Under the pieces are notes generated by a model, which ran no database searches, was not told the origin of the DNA, and was given only the letters and a program-made list of their open reading frames with translations. Positions 25,588 to 37,032 of a stretch of DNA of 38,769 nucleotides are shown piece after piece (the stretch's first letter is position 1; each line of letters opens with the position of its first letter). The stretch covers positions 1-38,769 of the forward strand of contig JAPOYJ010000042.1 of assembly GCA_026706635.1 (NCBI GenBank), in the 5' to 3' direction. The translations under genes were made by a program, and so were the position numbers. The stretch comes from Gemmatimonadota bacterium. Its GTDB lineage: Bacteria; Gemmatimonadota; Gemmatimonadetes; Longimicrobiales; Gaopeijiaceae.

Positions 25588-26991
25588 CTAGAAGCGCTTC
25601 CTCATGCGGGCGGAGAGGATGCCGAGCTGGTCGCGATACTTGGCTACGGTGCGGCGCGCGATCTTGATCCCCTCGCTCTTGAGGAGGTTCACGATCGCCT
25701 GGTCGCTGAGCGGCTTCTGCGGGTCCTCGTCCGCTACCAGGTTGGCCACCAGCGCCTGTACCCCGCGCGTCGAGATGTCGGTGCCGGTCACGGTGGGAAG
25801 TCCCGCCGAGAAGAAGAATCGGAGGGGGTGTACGCCCGCTGGAGTCTGCACGTACTTGTCGTGTGTGACTCTCGACACGGTTGATTCCGCCATCTTGATG
25901 TGGTCCGCCACCTCGCGCAGCGTCAGCGGCCTGAGGTGCTGGACCCCCTTCTCGAAGAAGTCGGCCTGCTTGGCCACGATGAAGCGCATGACTCTGAGCA
26001 TCGTCTGGCGGCGCTGCTCGATCGCCTGGATCAGCCACTGGGCGCCATTCAGCTTGTTTGCGATGAACTCCTTGTTGCGCCCGACGAAGTTGGCGCGGTC
26101 GGCGACCACTTCGCGGTACGACTGCGAGAGGCGCAGCCGCGGCAGCCCCGCGTCGTTCACGAAGACGATGTACTCGCCGCCAATCATCTCCACGGCAAGA
26201 TCGGGAATCACGTATTCGTCGGGATCGTCGGAGTAGCGCCTCCCCGGCTTGGGGTCAAGCTTGGCGACCTCGTCGGCTACGTCCTGCACCTCCCTGGGTG
26301 AAATGCCGAGCAGCTCGGCTATCTCCTGCCACCTGCGGCCGACCAGGGCGTCGAAGTGGCAATCGACGACCCGGAAGGCGAGCGAGTCATCCCGCTCCAG
26401 CCGGTCCAGCTGGATGAGCAGGCACTCGCGGAGATCACGGGCTCCCACCCCAGGCGGATCCAACGACTGGACGAGGCGCAGCACCTCCTCGACTTCGGCC
26501 AGGACGCCCCCCTCCGGCTGCTCGTCGCTCACTCCCGCGGCTACCTCCTCGAGCGTGCACGAGAGAATCCCGGCGTCGTCTATGTTGCCGACGATCTCCT
26601 CTGCGATCCGCTGCTGACGCTCGCCTAGTTGGAGCAGGCCGAGCTGGTCGGTCAGGTGATCGCGCAGGTTCCGCGCGTTGACGATTATCGGCTCCAGGTA
26701 CTCGCGGGGCTCGTAGGAAGATCGCGGACCCTCCGGATCGTCTCCGAGCATGAGTTCGTCCCAGTCGATCTCGTCGTCCTCCGGGGATTCCTCGTCGGAC
26801 TCGTCCCCCTCGTCGTCGTCCGCGTCCAGCAGCTCCAGAAAGGGGTTCTCGGCTAGCTCCTGCACGAGGTGTGACTGCAGCTCGACGAGCGGCATGTAGA
26901 GCATATCCATCGCCTGGTAGAGGCGCGGATTGATCGTGGGCCGCTGCCTAAGGCTGGTCTCGGTGAAGAGCCCCGTCTTGGCCTGGCTCAC
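25588..26991 (-). CDS. rpoN: RNA polymerase sigma-54 factor
   Basis: Sigma-54 directs RNA polymerase to -24/-12 promoters and needs an AAA+ activator. The 467-residue protein has the glutamine/leucine-rich region I (LYQAMDMLYMPLVELQSHLVQELAENPFLE), an acidic region II around 57-85, the core-binding domain, the HTH (TLREVADHIKMAESTVSRVTHDKY) and the RpoN box ARRTVAKYR at 445-453. It lies downstream of lptB, as in proteobacteria. No enhancer-binding activator is present in the window. Confidence 0.97.
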   Translation of the reverse strand: MSQAKTGLFTETSLRQRPTINPRLYQAMDMLYMPLVELQSHLVQELAENPFLELLDADDDEGDESDEESPEDDEIDWDELMLGDDPEGPRSSYEPREYLEPIIVNARNLRDHLTDQLGLLQLGERQQRIAEEIVGNIDDAGILSCTLEEVAAGVSDEQPEGGVLAEVEEVLRLVQSLDPPGVGARDLRECLLIQLDRLERDDSLAFRVVDCHFDALVGRRWQEIAELLGISPREVQDVADEVAKLDPKPGRRYSDDPDEYVIPDLAVEMIGGEYIVFVNDAGLPRLRLSQSYREVVADRANFVGRNKEFIANKLNGAQWLIQAIEQRRQTMLRVMRFIVAKQADFFEKGVQHLRPLTLREVADHIKMAESTVSRVTHDKYVQTPAGVHPLRFFFSAGLPTVTGTDISTRGVQALVANLVADEDPQKPLSDQAIVNLLKSEGIKIARRTVAKYRDQLGILSARMRKRF

Positions 26992-27034
26992 GCAGGTGCC
27001 CCCCAGGCCAGCGGCAGTAGGCGGGCCACCAATC

Positions 27035-27916
27035 TCAGGCCCCGGGCGGCGCGTACCTCGACCTCATGCGCGCGGTCAGCGACGGACCCAGGTACAGCTC
27101 GGCCACCTCGTCGTTCCACACCAGGTCGGAGACGGTGCCGCTGACGCGGATCTCGCCCTCGTACATGATGTAGGCGCGATCGACGATCTCCAGCGTCTGC
27201 TCGACGCTGTGGTCGGAGATGATGACGCCGATCCCGCGAGTCTTCAGCTGGGCGACGATCTCCTGGATATCGTGCAGCGCGATTGGGTCGATGCCGGCGA
27301 AGGGCTCGTCGAGGAGCATGAACTTGGGGCGCTGCACGAGGGCGCGGGTGATCTCGAGCCGGCGGCGCTCCCCTCCCGAGAGCGAGAAGGCCTTGGCACC
27401 GCGAAGGTGCGCGATCGAGAGCTCGTCCAGGAGCTCGTCCAGCCTGGCCGCCCGCTCCTTGCGGGTGAGTGGCAGCGTCTCGAGAATCGACATGACGTTG
27501 TCGGCGACGGTCAGCCGCCGAAACACCGACGGCTCCTGCGCAAGGTACCCAACCCCCATCCGCGCCCGCCTGTACATCGGCACCGAGGTCAGCTCGGCGT
27601 CGTCGAGGAAGACCCTGCCCCCGTCTGGCCCGATCAGCCCGACGAGCATGTAGAAGGTGGTGGTCTTCCCCGCCCCGTTGGGACCGAGGAGAGCGACGAT
27701 CTCCCCCTGCTCGACCTGAATGTCCACCTCGGCCACCACCCGCCTCTTCTTGTAGACCTTGGTGAGGGACTCCCCCCGGAGTACCGAGACCGGTTCAACC
27801 GACTCGGACTCCTCCGCGACGACCGATAGTGCGACCGCGATGGGCTCGACGTAGGTGGTGTCGCCCTCCAGCGACGCCTCGCCGACAGTCGCCGGCGCGC
27901 CCTCCCCTCCGCTCAT
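27035..27916 (-). CDS. lptB: LPS export ABC transporter ATP-binding protein LptB
   Basis: LptB powers LPS extraction from the inner membrane. Walker A GPNGAGKTTT, Q-loop region LAQEPSVFRRLT, signature LSGGERRRLEITRAL and Walker B FMLLDEPFAGID are intact. The ATG at 27916 overlaps the ostA stop (ATGA) and is preferred; a GTG at 27931, five codons earlier, directly follows a CTGCTAG repeat core. With either start the protein carries an unusual ~45-residue acidic extension before the ABC domain (conserved part from SVLRGESLTKVYKKRRVV). The lptF/lptG permease genes are not in the window. Confidence 0.95.
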   Translation of the reverse strand: MSGGEGAPATVGEASLEGDTTYVEPIAVALSVVAEESESVEPVSVLRGESLTKVYKKRRVVAEVDIQVEQGEIVALLGPNGAGKTTTFYMLVGLIGPDGGRVFLDDAELTSVPMYRRARMGVGYLAQEPSVFRRLTVADNVMSILETLPLTRKERAARLDELLDELSIAHLRGAKAFSLSGGERRRLEITRALVQRPKFMLLDEPFAGIDPIALHDIQEIVAQLKTRGIGVIISDHSVEQTLEIVDRAYIMYEGEIRVSGTVSDLVWNDEVAELYLGPSLTARMRSRYAPPGA

Positions 27917-30045
27917 CGGCGCGTCCTCCACCTAGCAGCCCGCGGATAAACCTCCCACGGCATTCGAGCAGCGCTGCATCCCCGCTGGACCGCTTCGCTC
28001 GTACCCCCACACTGTAATGTATGATTTACATTGTGTAATCCATGGTTCACAATGCTCGTACCCGTGGCTTCGCTCGTCTCCCCATACTGTAAACTATGAT
28101 TTACAATGTGTAATCCATGGTTTACAATTCCCATACCCGTGGCTTCGCTCTGTGTTGCTCCCGGCTCGTACGGAGGAGGGGGCGGGTCGTCCCCGGAGAC
28201 CTCCGCCTCCTCGCCGTCGTCGACGCCAGTCGCACCACCTGGGGTGGAGTCGGCCTCCAGCGGGAGAGAGTCGGCTCTCGGGAGCGAGTCTTCGCCCCCA
28301 GCCAGCGAGTCCAGCGGAAGCGAGTCGGGAGCGAGCTCGGCCGAGTCGGGCGGGAGAGGCTCGAAGTGATACCCCGTCGTGCGGCCCTCGATATCCATCC
28401 TGACCACCTGGCGGCCCTCCATGTGCACCGTGATTCGATCCCCGCTTACGTAGTGTAACGCGGGCGGGCGCGCCTCCTCCTCTTCGTCGGCCGGCGGGGC
28501 GTCGGGTGCATCGGGATCCGAGGCCAGCGCCGAGTCCGGACCCGGGTCTGCATCCTGTGCCGGATCGGACGCGACCCTGTACAGGCTGCGGGCATTCGTG
28601 GTCGCGGTGATCGTCTCGAGCCGCACCTCCCCGTAGCCCGTCGCGGCGCCTTGGGCCTCCTCCCCGCCGGAGTCCGCCGGGAGGAAGCTCGCCACGATCC
28701 TCTCGCCCTCGATCCAGTCCCTGGCCGCGATCTCGGGTAGCTCCCACTCGATGTCCGAGCGCCCGGGCTCGTCGGAGAGGACTGCCTCCGCCCGCGCACC
28801 CCGGATCGCAGTGACGGACTCGAGCACCCGGCTCGGCGAGAGCACCTCGATCGAGTCGCCCGTCAGGTCGAAGTCGGCGGCTCTCACCAGGGGGCGAGGC
28901 CACGCCCCTGGGGGAGGCAGGTCGGGTGGGTCCTCTCCCCCGCTCTCCCTGAGGAGCTCGAGGGCGCGCTCCGCATCGCCAGCGGTCAGGCCGGTCGTGT
29001 CCAGCTCCTCGGTTCCTGGGCCGGGCAGCGGCACCGGCCCGGGGATCGCCACGATGCGGTCCACCTGCCCCTCGCCCAGGAACAGGCGAATCGAGGGTGC
29101 CCGCATCAGCACCTGGTCGCCGGTGAGCTCGGCGTCGCCGTGCGCCACGATCTCCTCGCTGCGGCCCGTCGTAGGCGATACCGAGATCGCCGCACCCCGC
29201 AGCTCGAATCCCCTGTCAACCACCCGGGAGTCGCCGAAAATCAGCATGGCGCCGACCTCCTGGTCGTAGTCGAGCGAATCCCCGGTCGCCTCGAGCGAGT
29301 CGCGCGTCACAACCACGCCGCCCCCGGCCCGGAAGTAGCGGCGCCCGTCGATGTAGAGGCGGGGTGCCTCGACGAGGTAGGGGTGGGGCGCGACCGGTTC
29401 GACCTGCGGCTCGCTGGCCGCGGGGTCTTCCTCGACCTCCCTTCCGGCGGAGCCGTCGCTGCCGTCGGAATCAGCATCCACCGCTACTTGGTCCATGCTG
29501 TCGGCCCGGGCGTCGGCCGCGGCGACGGACTCGGCCGGCGGCGGCGCAGCGGGCCTCGGCGCCGGCGTCACGACGGCGCGGGGGTTGCCGCCCTGCACCC
29601 GAATCCGGTCCAGCTTCCGATAGCGCGACTTGCGCTGAAAGAAGAGGGAGTCACCTCTCAGGACGGCCCCGCTCCCCTGATCGGTCAGCACCACGCGCGA
29701 CCACGCCCGCATCTCGCCGCTGGTGCCGAAGTAGTACGCGGTGTCGGATCTGAGCTTCGTGTCGGCGTCCTCGTACCGAACCCGCCTGACGAGCTTGACG
29801 CTTCCGCTATGCTCCCACACCACTGCGGAGTCGGACCGAATGCGCGTACCATCGGCGCACCTGTAGTCGATGCCGCCCGACGCGCGGTGGTTGTAGTGGA
29901 CGGAGTCCGACCGGGTGCTGACGGTGTAGCCCCCGACACGGGCCAGAGTGCACTCCCTCTCCCCCTCCTGGGGCTGCGCGGCGGCGATGCCGGGGCAGAG
30001 GGCGAGCGCGGCGAGCGCCTCCGCCCAGAGGGCCATCCGCGTCAT
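27913..30045 (-). CDS. LptA/OstA-like periplasmic LPS-transport protein with repeat-derived tail
   Basis: The ~710-residue product starts at ATG 30045 (ATGA overlap with lptC) and has a signal peptide ending near AAAQ at residue 24. Beta-jellyroll-type OstA repeats follow (RSDSAVVWEHSGSVKLVRRVRYED, LRGDSLFFQRKSRY, ATGDSLDYDQEVGAMLIFGDSRVV, HGDAELTGDQVLMRAPSIRL), split by acidic linkers. Near the end is a DSLPL-rich stretch. Residues 633-682 are two 25-residue repeats (IVNHGLHIVNHSLQ-type) encoded by the AT-rich palindromic units, followed by 28 basic residues and a stop overlapping lptB. Much larger than E. coli LptA (~185). Position between lptC and lptB supports the role. Confidence 0.85.
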   Translation of the reverse strand: MTRMALWAEALAALALCPGIAAAQPQEGERECTLARVGGYTVSTRSDSVHYNHRASGGIDYRCADGTRIRSDSAVVWEHSGSVKLVRRVRYEDADTKLRSDTAYYFGTSGEMRAWSRVVLTDQGSGAVLRGDSLFFQRKSRYRKLDRIRVQGGNPRAVVTPAPRPAAPPPAESVAAADARADSMDQVAVDADSDGSDGSAGREVEEDPAASEPQVEPVAPHPYLVEAPRLYIDGRRYFRAGGGVVVTRDSLEATGDSLDYDQEVGAMLIFGDSRVVDRGFELRGAAISVSPTTGRSEEIVAHGDAELTGDQVLMRAPSIRLFLGEGQVDRIVAIPGPVPLPGPGTEELDTTGLTAGDAERALELLRESGGEDPPDLPPPGAWPRPLVRAADFDLTGDSIEVLSPSRVLESVTAIRGARAEAVLSDEPGRSDIEWELPEIAARDWIEGERIVASFLPADSGGEEAQGAATGYGEVRLETITATTNARSLYRVASDPAQDADPGPDSALASDPDAPDAPPADEEEEARPPALHYVSGDRITVHMEGRQVVRMDIEGRTTGYHFEPLPPDSAELAPDSLPLDSLAGGEDSLPRADSLPLEADSTPGGATGVDDGEEAEVSGDDPPPPPYEPGATQSEATGMGIVNHGLHIVNHSLQYGETSEATGTSIVNHGLHNVNHTLQCGGTSEAVQRGCSAARMPWEVYPRAARWRTRR
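27932..27950 (-). repeat. CTGCTAG repeat core at the ostA/lptB junction
   Basis: CTAGCAGCCCGCGGATAAA repeats the core seen at 24512-24530 and the window ends. It is inside the ostA reading frame (translated near the C-terminus as part of PWEVYPRAA) and touches the alternative GTG start of lptB at 27931. Confidence 0.8.
28013..28051. repeat. Twin AT-rich palindromes, unit 1 of a 75-bp tandem repeat
   Basis: Palindromes TGTAATGTATGATTTACA (28013-28030) and TGTAATCCATGGTTCACA (28034-28051) with a 3-bp spacer, followed by CCCGTGGCTTCGCTCG (28061-28076). The whole 75-bp block recurs directly at 28086. On the minus strand it encodes residues of the ostA-like tail. Confidence 0.88.
28088..28126. 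repeat. Twin AT-rich palindromes, unit 2 of a 75-bp tandem repeat
   Basis: Palindromes TGTAAACTATGATTTACA (28088-28105) and TGTAATCCATGGTTTACA (28109-28126), 3-bp spacer, followed by ACCCGTGGCTTCGCTC (28135-28150). Next comes TGTGTTGCTCC, which resembles the outer edge of the left terminal repeat (TGCGTTGCTCC at 11-21). Offset from unit 1 is exactly 75 bp, or 25 codons. Confidence 0.88.
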
Positions 30046-30635
30046 TGCCCGGGACAGTCTCCCTCCTTGGTCCGCCAGACCTTCACCTCCCGGAAGGACA
30101 TGTCGGCCTCGAATCGGGTCCCCTCTATTTCGCACCCCGCCTCGCGCATCACGACCGGCCTATTGCTCCAGATCAGGTCGCGGAAGGTCGAAATGAGGAG
30201 CTCGTCGCTCCGGATCTCGCGATCCTGTTCCGGGATCGTAAGCACCGCGTTGCCGACGGCGACGAGCTCGGCTTCGCTCCTGGACTCGCCGGGCGGGCGG
30301 TTGGGGCCCTGAAGGCGTCCGCGCTCGGCCGTTATCGTCGCCTGCGCCTCGCCCGTCCCATCCGCGAAGACTCGGAGCGAGAAGCCGATCGCCCAGGTGT
30401 GCGAGGAGTCCCGCCAGCCGAAGAGGCTGTCCGCTGCCAGGATGGCCTCGCGAACGCCATCCGTCGTCAGCGTGTGGGAGACCCCGTACAGCACCTCGTC
30501 CGCATTCATCTCCTCGAATCCGGTCGCGGCGGTCTCTTCCGAATCGTCGAGGCACCCCGCGGCCGCTACGGCCAGCGCCACGCCCGCGAAGGCGCACCGC
30601 AGCGGCGACTCGGCGAGACGACCGACTCCGGTCAC
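30042..30635 (-). CDS. lptC: LptC-like LPS export lipoprotein
   Basis: About 197 residues from GTG 30635, with a hydrophobic leader and a good lipobox (AAAGC, Cys28). The rest is an LptC/OstA-type beta-jellyroll: VLYGVSHTLTTDGVREAILAADSLF, ITAERGRLQG, VAVGNAVLTIPEQDREIRSDEL and EGTRFEADMSFREVKVW. E. coli LptC is membrane-anchored by a TM helix, so lipid anchoring would be a variation. The gene lies between kdsC and ostA, and its stop overlaps the ostA start. The open frame extends upstream to 30686, but the GTG fits the lipoprotein signal best. Confidence 0.87.
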   Translation of the reverse strand: MTGVGRLAESPLRCAFAGVALAVAAAGCLDDSEETAATGFEEMNADEVLYGVSHTLTTDGVREAILAADSLFGWRDSSHTWAIGFSLRVFADGTGEAQATITAERGRLQGPNRPPGESRSEAELVAVGNAVLTIPEQDREIRSDELLISTFRDLIWSNRPVVMREAGCEIEGTRFEADMSFREVKVWRTKEGDCPGQ

Positions 30636-30890
30636 GCTGTCCCCCCCTGAGCAGATCGCGCGGATGGACGCCGCCCACGAGCGCACCCTCGCTCACGGCC
30701 ACTATCGCCCATTGCCATTGTTTCCCACTCCTCTGACTGCGCGCACAGTCGCGGAGCCCAGCTGGTTCGGGATGCGATCTTCGGTGCGCGGGTGGTGATG
30801 TCGGGGACCGGGGGGTCGGGCTTGTCCTCGGTCCGCTCCATGAATCTGGCAAGATCGCCCACGGTTCTGAAGTCGGTCCGCGGCCGTCGC

Positions 30891-31428
30891 TCAGCCGCCT
30901 CGGCTGCGACAGTACTCGGCGACAAGCCCGTCCCACTCTCCGCGGGCCCGCAGCAGCGCCTCCGAGAACTCCCTTGCGGCGCCCCTTCCCCCCTCCCTGG
31001 AGCTGCACCACGACGCCGAGGCCCGAACTTCGGGCACGGCGTTGGCCACGGTGGCCCCCAGCGCCGCGCGCCGCAGGAGCGGCAGGTCGGGGAGATCGTC
31101 GCCCACAACCGCGACCTCGTCCCACGAGAGTAGCCACCCACGGAGCATTTCTTCGAGGACTGGCACCTTGTTGGCGTCGGGCACCTGGTGCACATCCTCT
31201 ATTCCCAGATCGGCGGCTCTGAGGTCGGTCGCCCTTGACACGCGCCCGGAGAGAAGTGCGACTCGGATCCCGGCCGCCTGGAGGAGCCTGACCCCTATGC
31301 TGTCCTGCACGTCGAATCGCTTGAGCTCGATCGCCTGACCGGGCGCCGTCCCCATGTAGATGCCTCCGTCGGTCAGCACACCATCCACGTCGAGCACCAC
31401 GAGCCGTATGCGGCGGGCGACCGCCCTG

Positions 31429-31439
<11 letters not shown>
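30891..31439 (-). CDS. kdsC: 3-deoxy-D-manno-octulosonate 8-phosphate phosphatase (KdsC)
   Basis: KdsC dephosphorylates Kdo-8-phosphate. The ~182-residue HAD hydrolase without a large cap has LVVLDVDGVLTDGGIY (catalytic aspartates), LKRFDVQDSIGVRLL, ALLSGR and VVGDDLPDLPLLRRAAL, all diagnostic for the KdsC/YrbI group. The likely GTG at 31439 overlaps the end of kdsA. A 255-bp gap to lptC (30636-30890) holds no recognised gene. Confidence 0.93.
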
Positions 31440-34743
<3,304 letters not shown>

Positions 34744-34862
34744 GACTCCATCCAATGGGGAGTGCGGGGCTCCGGTTCCAGAATTCGGATCACGGACCTA
34801 AAGGTAGCGGTCCGCGGCCAATCTCGCGCGGGCACCGAGAGCGGCAAGCGCCCCGCAGCTAC

Positions 34863-34945
34863 GGAGGGGGTGGGATTCGAACCCACGAGTCCTCGCGGAC
34901 GCCGGTTTTCAAGACCGGTGCATTGAGCCTCTCTGCCACCCCTCC
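34863..34945 (-). tRNA. tRNA-Ser (anticodon TGA)
   Basis: Minus-strand cloverleaf with a long variable arm, as expected for a serine tRNA. Acceptor GGAGGGG pairs with the 3' CCCCTCC. The anticodon stem is CCGGT/ACCGG with loop CTTGAAA, anticodon TGA. The variable arm is GTCCGCGAGGAC and the T arm TGGG-TTCGAAT-CCCA. It reads UCA (and related) serine codons. Confidence 0.96.
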
Positions 34946-35091
34946 AGCGGGCGGAAAGATCGCCCGGAAGGAGCAGCACCTCAAGCGGTGTCGTGACGGC
35001 AGCCGAGCCAGCAGGGTGCGTTCGCCGAGCGATCGCGCTCGCCGTCGCCTGCGGCGGCAGGAGCGGGCGCCACCCACCGACGGCGATGCCG

Positions 35092-36912
35092 TCAGTAGTC
35101 GACCGGCCGCAGATACCCCTCGCCGATCGCGCTCTCCGAGACCAGGGCCACGGTGGGAAGCTCGCGCTTCCAGTGCGTGGAGGAGAGCCGCTCCGCGACG
35201 AGATCCACCTCGGCGCGGCTGAACCCCCTCCTCGCCAGGGTGTCGGGACCGAACCCCTTTAGCAGCCAGTGCAGGATGGGGTCTGCGATTCGGTAGGGGA
35301 TCCCGAGCTCGTCCTCGTCGGTGACTCCCGGCACCAGGTCGGCGGTCGCCGGTTTCCCCAGGATCGCACTTGGGACGCCAAGGTGGTGGGCCAGCTCCCA
35401 CACCTGCGTCTTGAAGAGGTCGCCCAAGGGATTTATGGGCGGCGAGTCGTCCGCGTGCCAGGTGAAGTAGCCCAGCAGGCGCTCGCTCTTGTTGCCGGTG
35501 CCGAGGGGCAGAGCGTCCAGCTTCGCCGACTGGTCAAAGAGGACCAGCGCACGCATGCGGGCAGCCAGATTGCCCCGCCGTCCGGGGCTCAGGTCGGGCT
35601 CGTGGGCCTCCACGTAGGAGTCCACCGCCGATGTGACGGATATGGTGCGCGATCGCGCCCCGCACGCGCCGATCACCAGCTCCGCGTGCTCCAGACCCTC
35701 CGGGCTCGATGACGAGTAGGGCAACCGCAGCGCGTACACGTTCTCGGGCCCCAGCGCACGGCAAGCCAGGAAGAGGGAGGTGGCCGAATCGACGCCGCCG
35801 GAGACTCCGATCACGACCCTCGAGAATCCCCGTCGCCGCCGAATTTCCTCGCGGATGAACTCGGTGAGCGCCGACTCCACCAGGTCCGGCTGAATGGAGA
35901 GGAGGGCCCGGTCCTCGTCGTTCGGACGATCGGGGGGAGCGCTGGAGGCTCGTCTGCTCGGGGTCGCCCCCGCCCCCCCTGCCCCGCCTTCCGCGCGCTC
36001 CGGGCTCGCCTGGATGGGTGGCCGTTGGGTCGGGCGCTTCCGGGAGCGCTTCTCTATCCTCGACGCCTCGAGCGAGTACAGGAGGTGCGGGAGCGCGGTC
36101 CTCAGGTCGGAGAGGAAGGGAGACTCGGTCCGCACGCGCGTGATCTCGCCGATCTCGATCTCCGCCTCGGTATTCCCGTCGCCGAAGATCGGCCCCCTTG
36201 CCAGCAGCGTTCCGTCCGGGCGCCAGGCAGTAGAGCCCCCGGCGAACACCTTCCCACCCTCGGAGCCGGCGAGGTGCGCCAGGAGCACGAATACCCCGTG
36301 CTCCTTCGCGGTACGGGCGGCGATGCGGTCCCACTCGGCGAGATTGGCCGGACGGGTCAGGGGTGGCTCGTAGCCCCGGGCAGGCGAAGCGCAGCAGCAG
36401 AGCAGTAGATCGGCACCGTCGAGCGCCAGCACGGTCGCTGGCAGCGAGTGCCAGAGGTCCTCGCAGATGAGCATCCCGACGCGGCCGAAGCGGGTGTCGA
36501 AGGCGTGAACGTCGCGGCCGGGCTCGACGTAGCGCCCCTCCTCGAATATCCCGTAGGTGGGGAGGAAGACCTTGCGGTGCACATGCACCAGCTCGTACGC
36601 ACCGTCGCTGGGGGTCAGGTACGCGACGCTGTTGTGCACGCCGGAGCGGCCCCTCTCGTAGAAGCCGATCACGATGTCGCAGTCGCAACCCGCCGGGGGC
36701 TCCCCCAGCGCGCTCGTCAGCCCCTCCGTTGTGAGCGCGACCTCCAGGGCGGCTCCCTCGACGAAGTACCCGGAGAGCACCGTCTCTGGAAACACGGCCA
36801 GATCGGCACCCGGGACGAGGGCACCGCGAACTGCGGCCACATTGGCCTGCAAGTCCCCCTTGCGGGGCTTGATCTGGCAAAGCACTGCCCGAAGTGTGCG
36901 GCCACTCTCCAT
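35092..36912 (-). CDS. nadE: Glutamine-dependent NAD+ synthetase
   Basis: NadE amidates nicotinic acid adenine dinucleotide. The 606-residue fusion has an N-terminal nitrilase-type glutaminase with triad Glu43 (FPETVLSGY), Lys114 (VHRKVFLP) and Cys150 (LICEDLWHS), and a C-terminal synthetase with the P-loop SGGVDSA at 371-377 and LGTGNKSERLLGYFTWHADDSPP. The two are joined by a low-complexity Pro/Ala/Gly/Arg linker at about 288-335. ATG at 36912 fits the nitrilase start; the frame extends upstream without coding character. Divergent from the protease gene. Confidence 0.96.
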   Translation of the reverse strand: MESGRTLRAVLCQIKPRKGDLQANVAAVRGALVPGADLAVFPETVLSGYFVEGAALEVALTTEGLTSALGEPPAGCDCDIVIGFYERGRSGVHNSVAYLTPSDGAYELVHVHRKVFLPTYGIFEEGRYVEPGRDVHAFDTRFGRVGMLICEDLWHSLPATVLALDGADLLLCCCASPARGYEPPLTRPANLAEWDRIAARTAKEHGVFVLLAHLAGSEGGKVFAGGSTAWRPDGTLLARGPIFGDGNTEAEIEIGEITRVRTESPFLSDLRTALPHLLYSLEASRIEKRSRKRPTQRPPIQASPERAEGGAGGAGATPSRRASSAPPDRPNDEDRALLSIQPDLVESALTEFIREEIRRRRGFSRVVIGVSGGVDSATSLFLACRALGPENVYALRLPYSSSSPEGLEHAELVIGACGARSRTISVTSAVDSYVEAHEPDLSPGRRGNLAARMRALVLFDQSAKLDALPLGTGNKSERLLGYFTWHADDSPPINPLGDLFKTQVWELAHHLGVPSAILGKPATADLVPGVTDEDELGIPYRIADPILHWLLKGFGPDTLARRGFSRAEVDLVAERLSSTHWKRELPTVALVSESAIGEGYLRPVDY

Positions 36913-37032
36913 GAATCCCCCGAGCGTTGGGGTTCGAAGGGGAATGCGGGAATTGCCGGCCCCCGCAGTATCTTTCAATCTACCCCAAGCGCTCCCCGCG
37001 CCACCGTGCCTGCCATTTCCCCGGTTGCCAGT

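Noticed and set aside
24563-28126. BirA/biotin operators (TGTAAACC and GGTTTACA half-sites)
   Set aside because: BirA sites need about 15 bp between half-sites; here the arms are 2 bp apart within a palindrome, or further apart than 20 bp across the pair. No biotin genes are adjacent.
28011-28160. CRISPR array
   Set aside because: Only two 75-bp units, each internally palindromic and both conserved along their whole length, with no unique spacers and no cas genes nearby.
30632-30841. Small 69-codon gene between kdsC and lptC
   Set aside because: The translation has low-complexity charged sequence, no known motif and no ribosome site; it overlaps the start of lptC.
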